From Bacillota bacterium (GTDB taxonomy: Bacteria; Bacillota; UBA4882; UBA8346), in assembly GCA_012735315.1 (NCBI GenBank), contig JAAYHS010000071.1, positions 1 through 64,000 of the forward strand: a DNA stretch of 64,000 nt, in the 5' to 3' direction. Both the position numbers and the translations under genes were made by a program. This document shows positions 63,232 through 64,000 of this stretch, piece after piece (positions within the stretch are counted from its first letter, which is position 1; every line of letters begins with the position of its first letter). The notes beneath the pieces were generated by a model, which worked only from the letters and a program-made list of their open reading frames with translations, had not been told where the DNA came from and ran no database searches.

Positions 63232-63452
63232 TTTATCACCAGGTTACTTTATTTTACTAGCTAGTCTTTCCGTTCTTACAAGATGTTACTAATTTTTTTC
63301 GGTTTTATGAGTCGATGTAAGGCGCGGGATATGAGTAATAAGGGGGTCCCGAAAAGCCTATTATTAAGATTTGAAATTAGGGTTTTAGTGCCCGATAGAC
63401 ATTTAGTACCTCCAGAAAAATTTTCCTACAGCTTGATTTCTTTTATTCAACA
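63232..63452. other. Intergenic region between kduD terminator and AI-2E family gene
   Basis: About 220 bases, no gene seen. It should hold the AI-2E gene promoter (minus strand). Confidence 0.3.
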
Positions 63453-63499
63453 ATAAAAAACCTCCGATTCAGTTTTGTTTCAACTGGAATCGAAGGTTT
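63453..63499 (-). terminator. Intrinsic terminator after kduD
   Basis: Long interrupted stem: AAACCTTCGATTC with GAATCGGAGGTTT plus CAGTT with AACTG, ending in TTTTTT on the minus strand, about 70 bases after the stop. Confidence 0.8.
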
Positions 63500-63570
63500 A
63501 CACAAACAACTCCCAAATCTAACAAAAGTATTCAGAAGAGCCGCAGTATATGAAAAGGCCGTCCTTTTGC

Positions 63571-64000
63571 CTATCTGGCCAACCAGCCGCCGTCGACGGC
63601 AATAGTATAACCATTTATATAATCCGAAGCGCTTGAAGCCAGAAAAACGGCTACACCTTTCAAGTCCGCCGGAGCCCCCCACCGCCCGGCCGGAATCCTG
63701 CTCAAGATTTCAGCGTTCCGCTGGCTATCGGCCCTTAACGGCGCAGTGTTGTTAGTCGCCATATAACCCGGCGCAACGGCGTTAATATTAATATTGTATT
63801 TTGCCCATTCATTGGCCAAAGCCCGGGTAATGCCCATTACTCCGCTTTTACTGGCGGTATAAGACGGAACTCTGATCCCACCTTGAAAAGAAAGCATCGA
63901 AGCAACGTTAATAATTTTTCCGCCGCTATTCTGTTTTACATATTGCCTGGCCGCCGCTTGGCAAAAAAAGAACACCGTTTTCAAGTTGATATTAGTAACA
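63571..64000 (-). CDS. kduD: 2-dehydro-3-deoxy-D-gluconate 5-dehydrogenase KduD, C-terminal part (5' end outside window)
   Basis: The frame stays open to the window edge, so only the last 143 residues are visible. It is a classical short-chain dehydrogenase with catalytic serine in NVASMLSFQGG and the Tyr-x-x-x-Lys pair in VPSYTASKSGVMGITRALAN, then NINAVAPGYMATNNT, RIPAGRWGAPADLKG and the closing SDYINGYTIAVDGGW. This sequence pattern is that of KduD, which reduces 3-deoxy-D-glycero-2,5-hexodiulosonate to 2-keto-3-deoxygluconate in pectin catabolism, matching the pectinases in the window. Confidence 0.9.
   Translation of the reverse strand, partial: VTNINLKTVFFFCQAAARQYVKQNSGGKIINVASMLSFQGGIRVPSYTASKSGVMGITRALANEWAKYNININAVAPGYMATNNTAPLRADSQRNAEILSRIPAGRWGAPADLKGVAVFLASSASDYINGYTIAVDGGWLAR

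Overview
The window looks like chromosome of an endospore-forming Bacillota that degrades plant pectin. Bacillota markers are codY, bofC beside yebC, yqeG-yqeH-aroE, mltG-DUF1292-ruvX, and dprA-topA-trmFO-xerC-codY. A secretin-type outer-membrane channel protein (49512-51218) points to a diderm lineage, so a Limnochordia/Hydrogenispora-like bacterium is my best guess; this is inference, as no rRNA is present. I saw no tRNA, rRNA, CRISPR array, insertion sequence or prophage.

Layout. 1-9.6 kb: the end of a modular pectate lyase, a GldA/F/G-type ABC transporter operon with a DUF4340 protein, then two secreted pectate lyases (PL1 and PL3) that share a ricin-type N-terminal module and similar long 5' leaders. 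9.7-25 kb: housekeeping and small genes, mostly on the minus strand (class III aminotransferase, amidase, CBS protein, zinc-ribbon protein, a frameshifted lipase-like hydrolase, an EF-G paralogue, bofC, yebC, prsW), with a GH105 unsaturated galacturonyl hydrolase, pgsA and guaB. 25-29 kb: a nonfunctional DUF1624 acyltransferase remnant and a deoR-galE-pfkA operon. 29-39 kb: a PL10 pectate lyase, a CitA/DcuS-like two-component system, and a TRAP transporter (dctQ-dctM-dctP) plus a second, divergent dctP. 39-49 kb: codY, xerC, trmFO, topA, a DUF494 gene broken by a frameshift, dprA and RNase J. 49-58 kb: comFB, the secretin with C-terminal LysM domains, aroE, yqeH, yqeG, hslO, mltG, DUF1292, ruvX. 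58-64 kb: aldo/keto reductase, baseplate-J-like and phosphatase-like membrane proteins, an AI-2E-type exporter, and the end of kduD.

How it fits together. Four extracellular pectate lyases, GH105, the TRAP transporter whose binding proteins resemble uronate binders, and kduD form a dispersed pectin pathway: polymer cleavage, uptake, removal of the unsaturated end sugar, and reduction toward 2-keto-3-deoxygluconate. The two-component system beside the TRAP genes probably senses an imported acid.

Most unusual signals: a plus-strand structured RNA candidate (17041-17243) closed by a 14-bp stem and followed by an intrinsic terminator; paired leader elements with a three-codon reading frame before both ricin-module lyases; a secretin fused to LysM domains; and genes broken by single lesions, which may be real decay or sequence errors.
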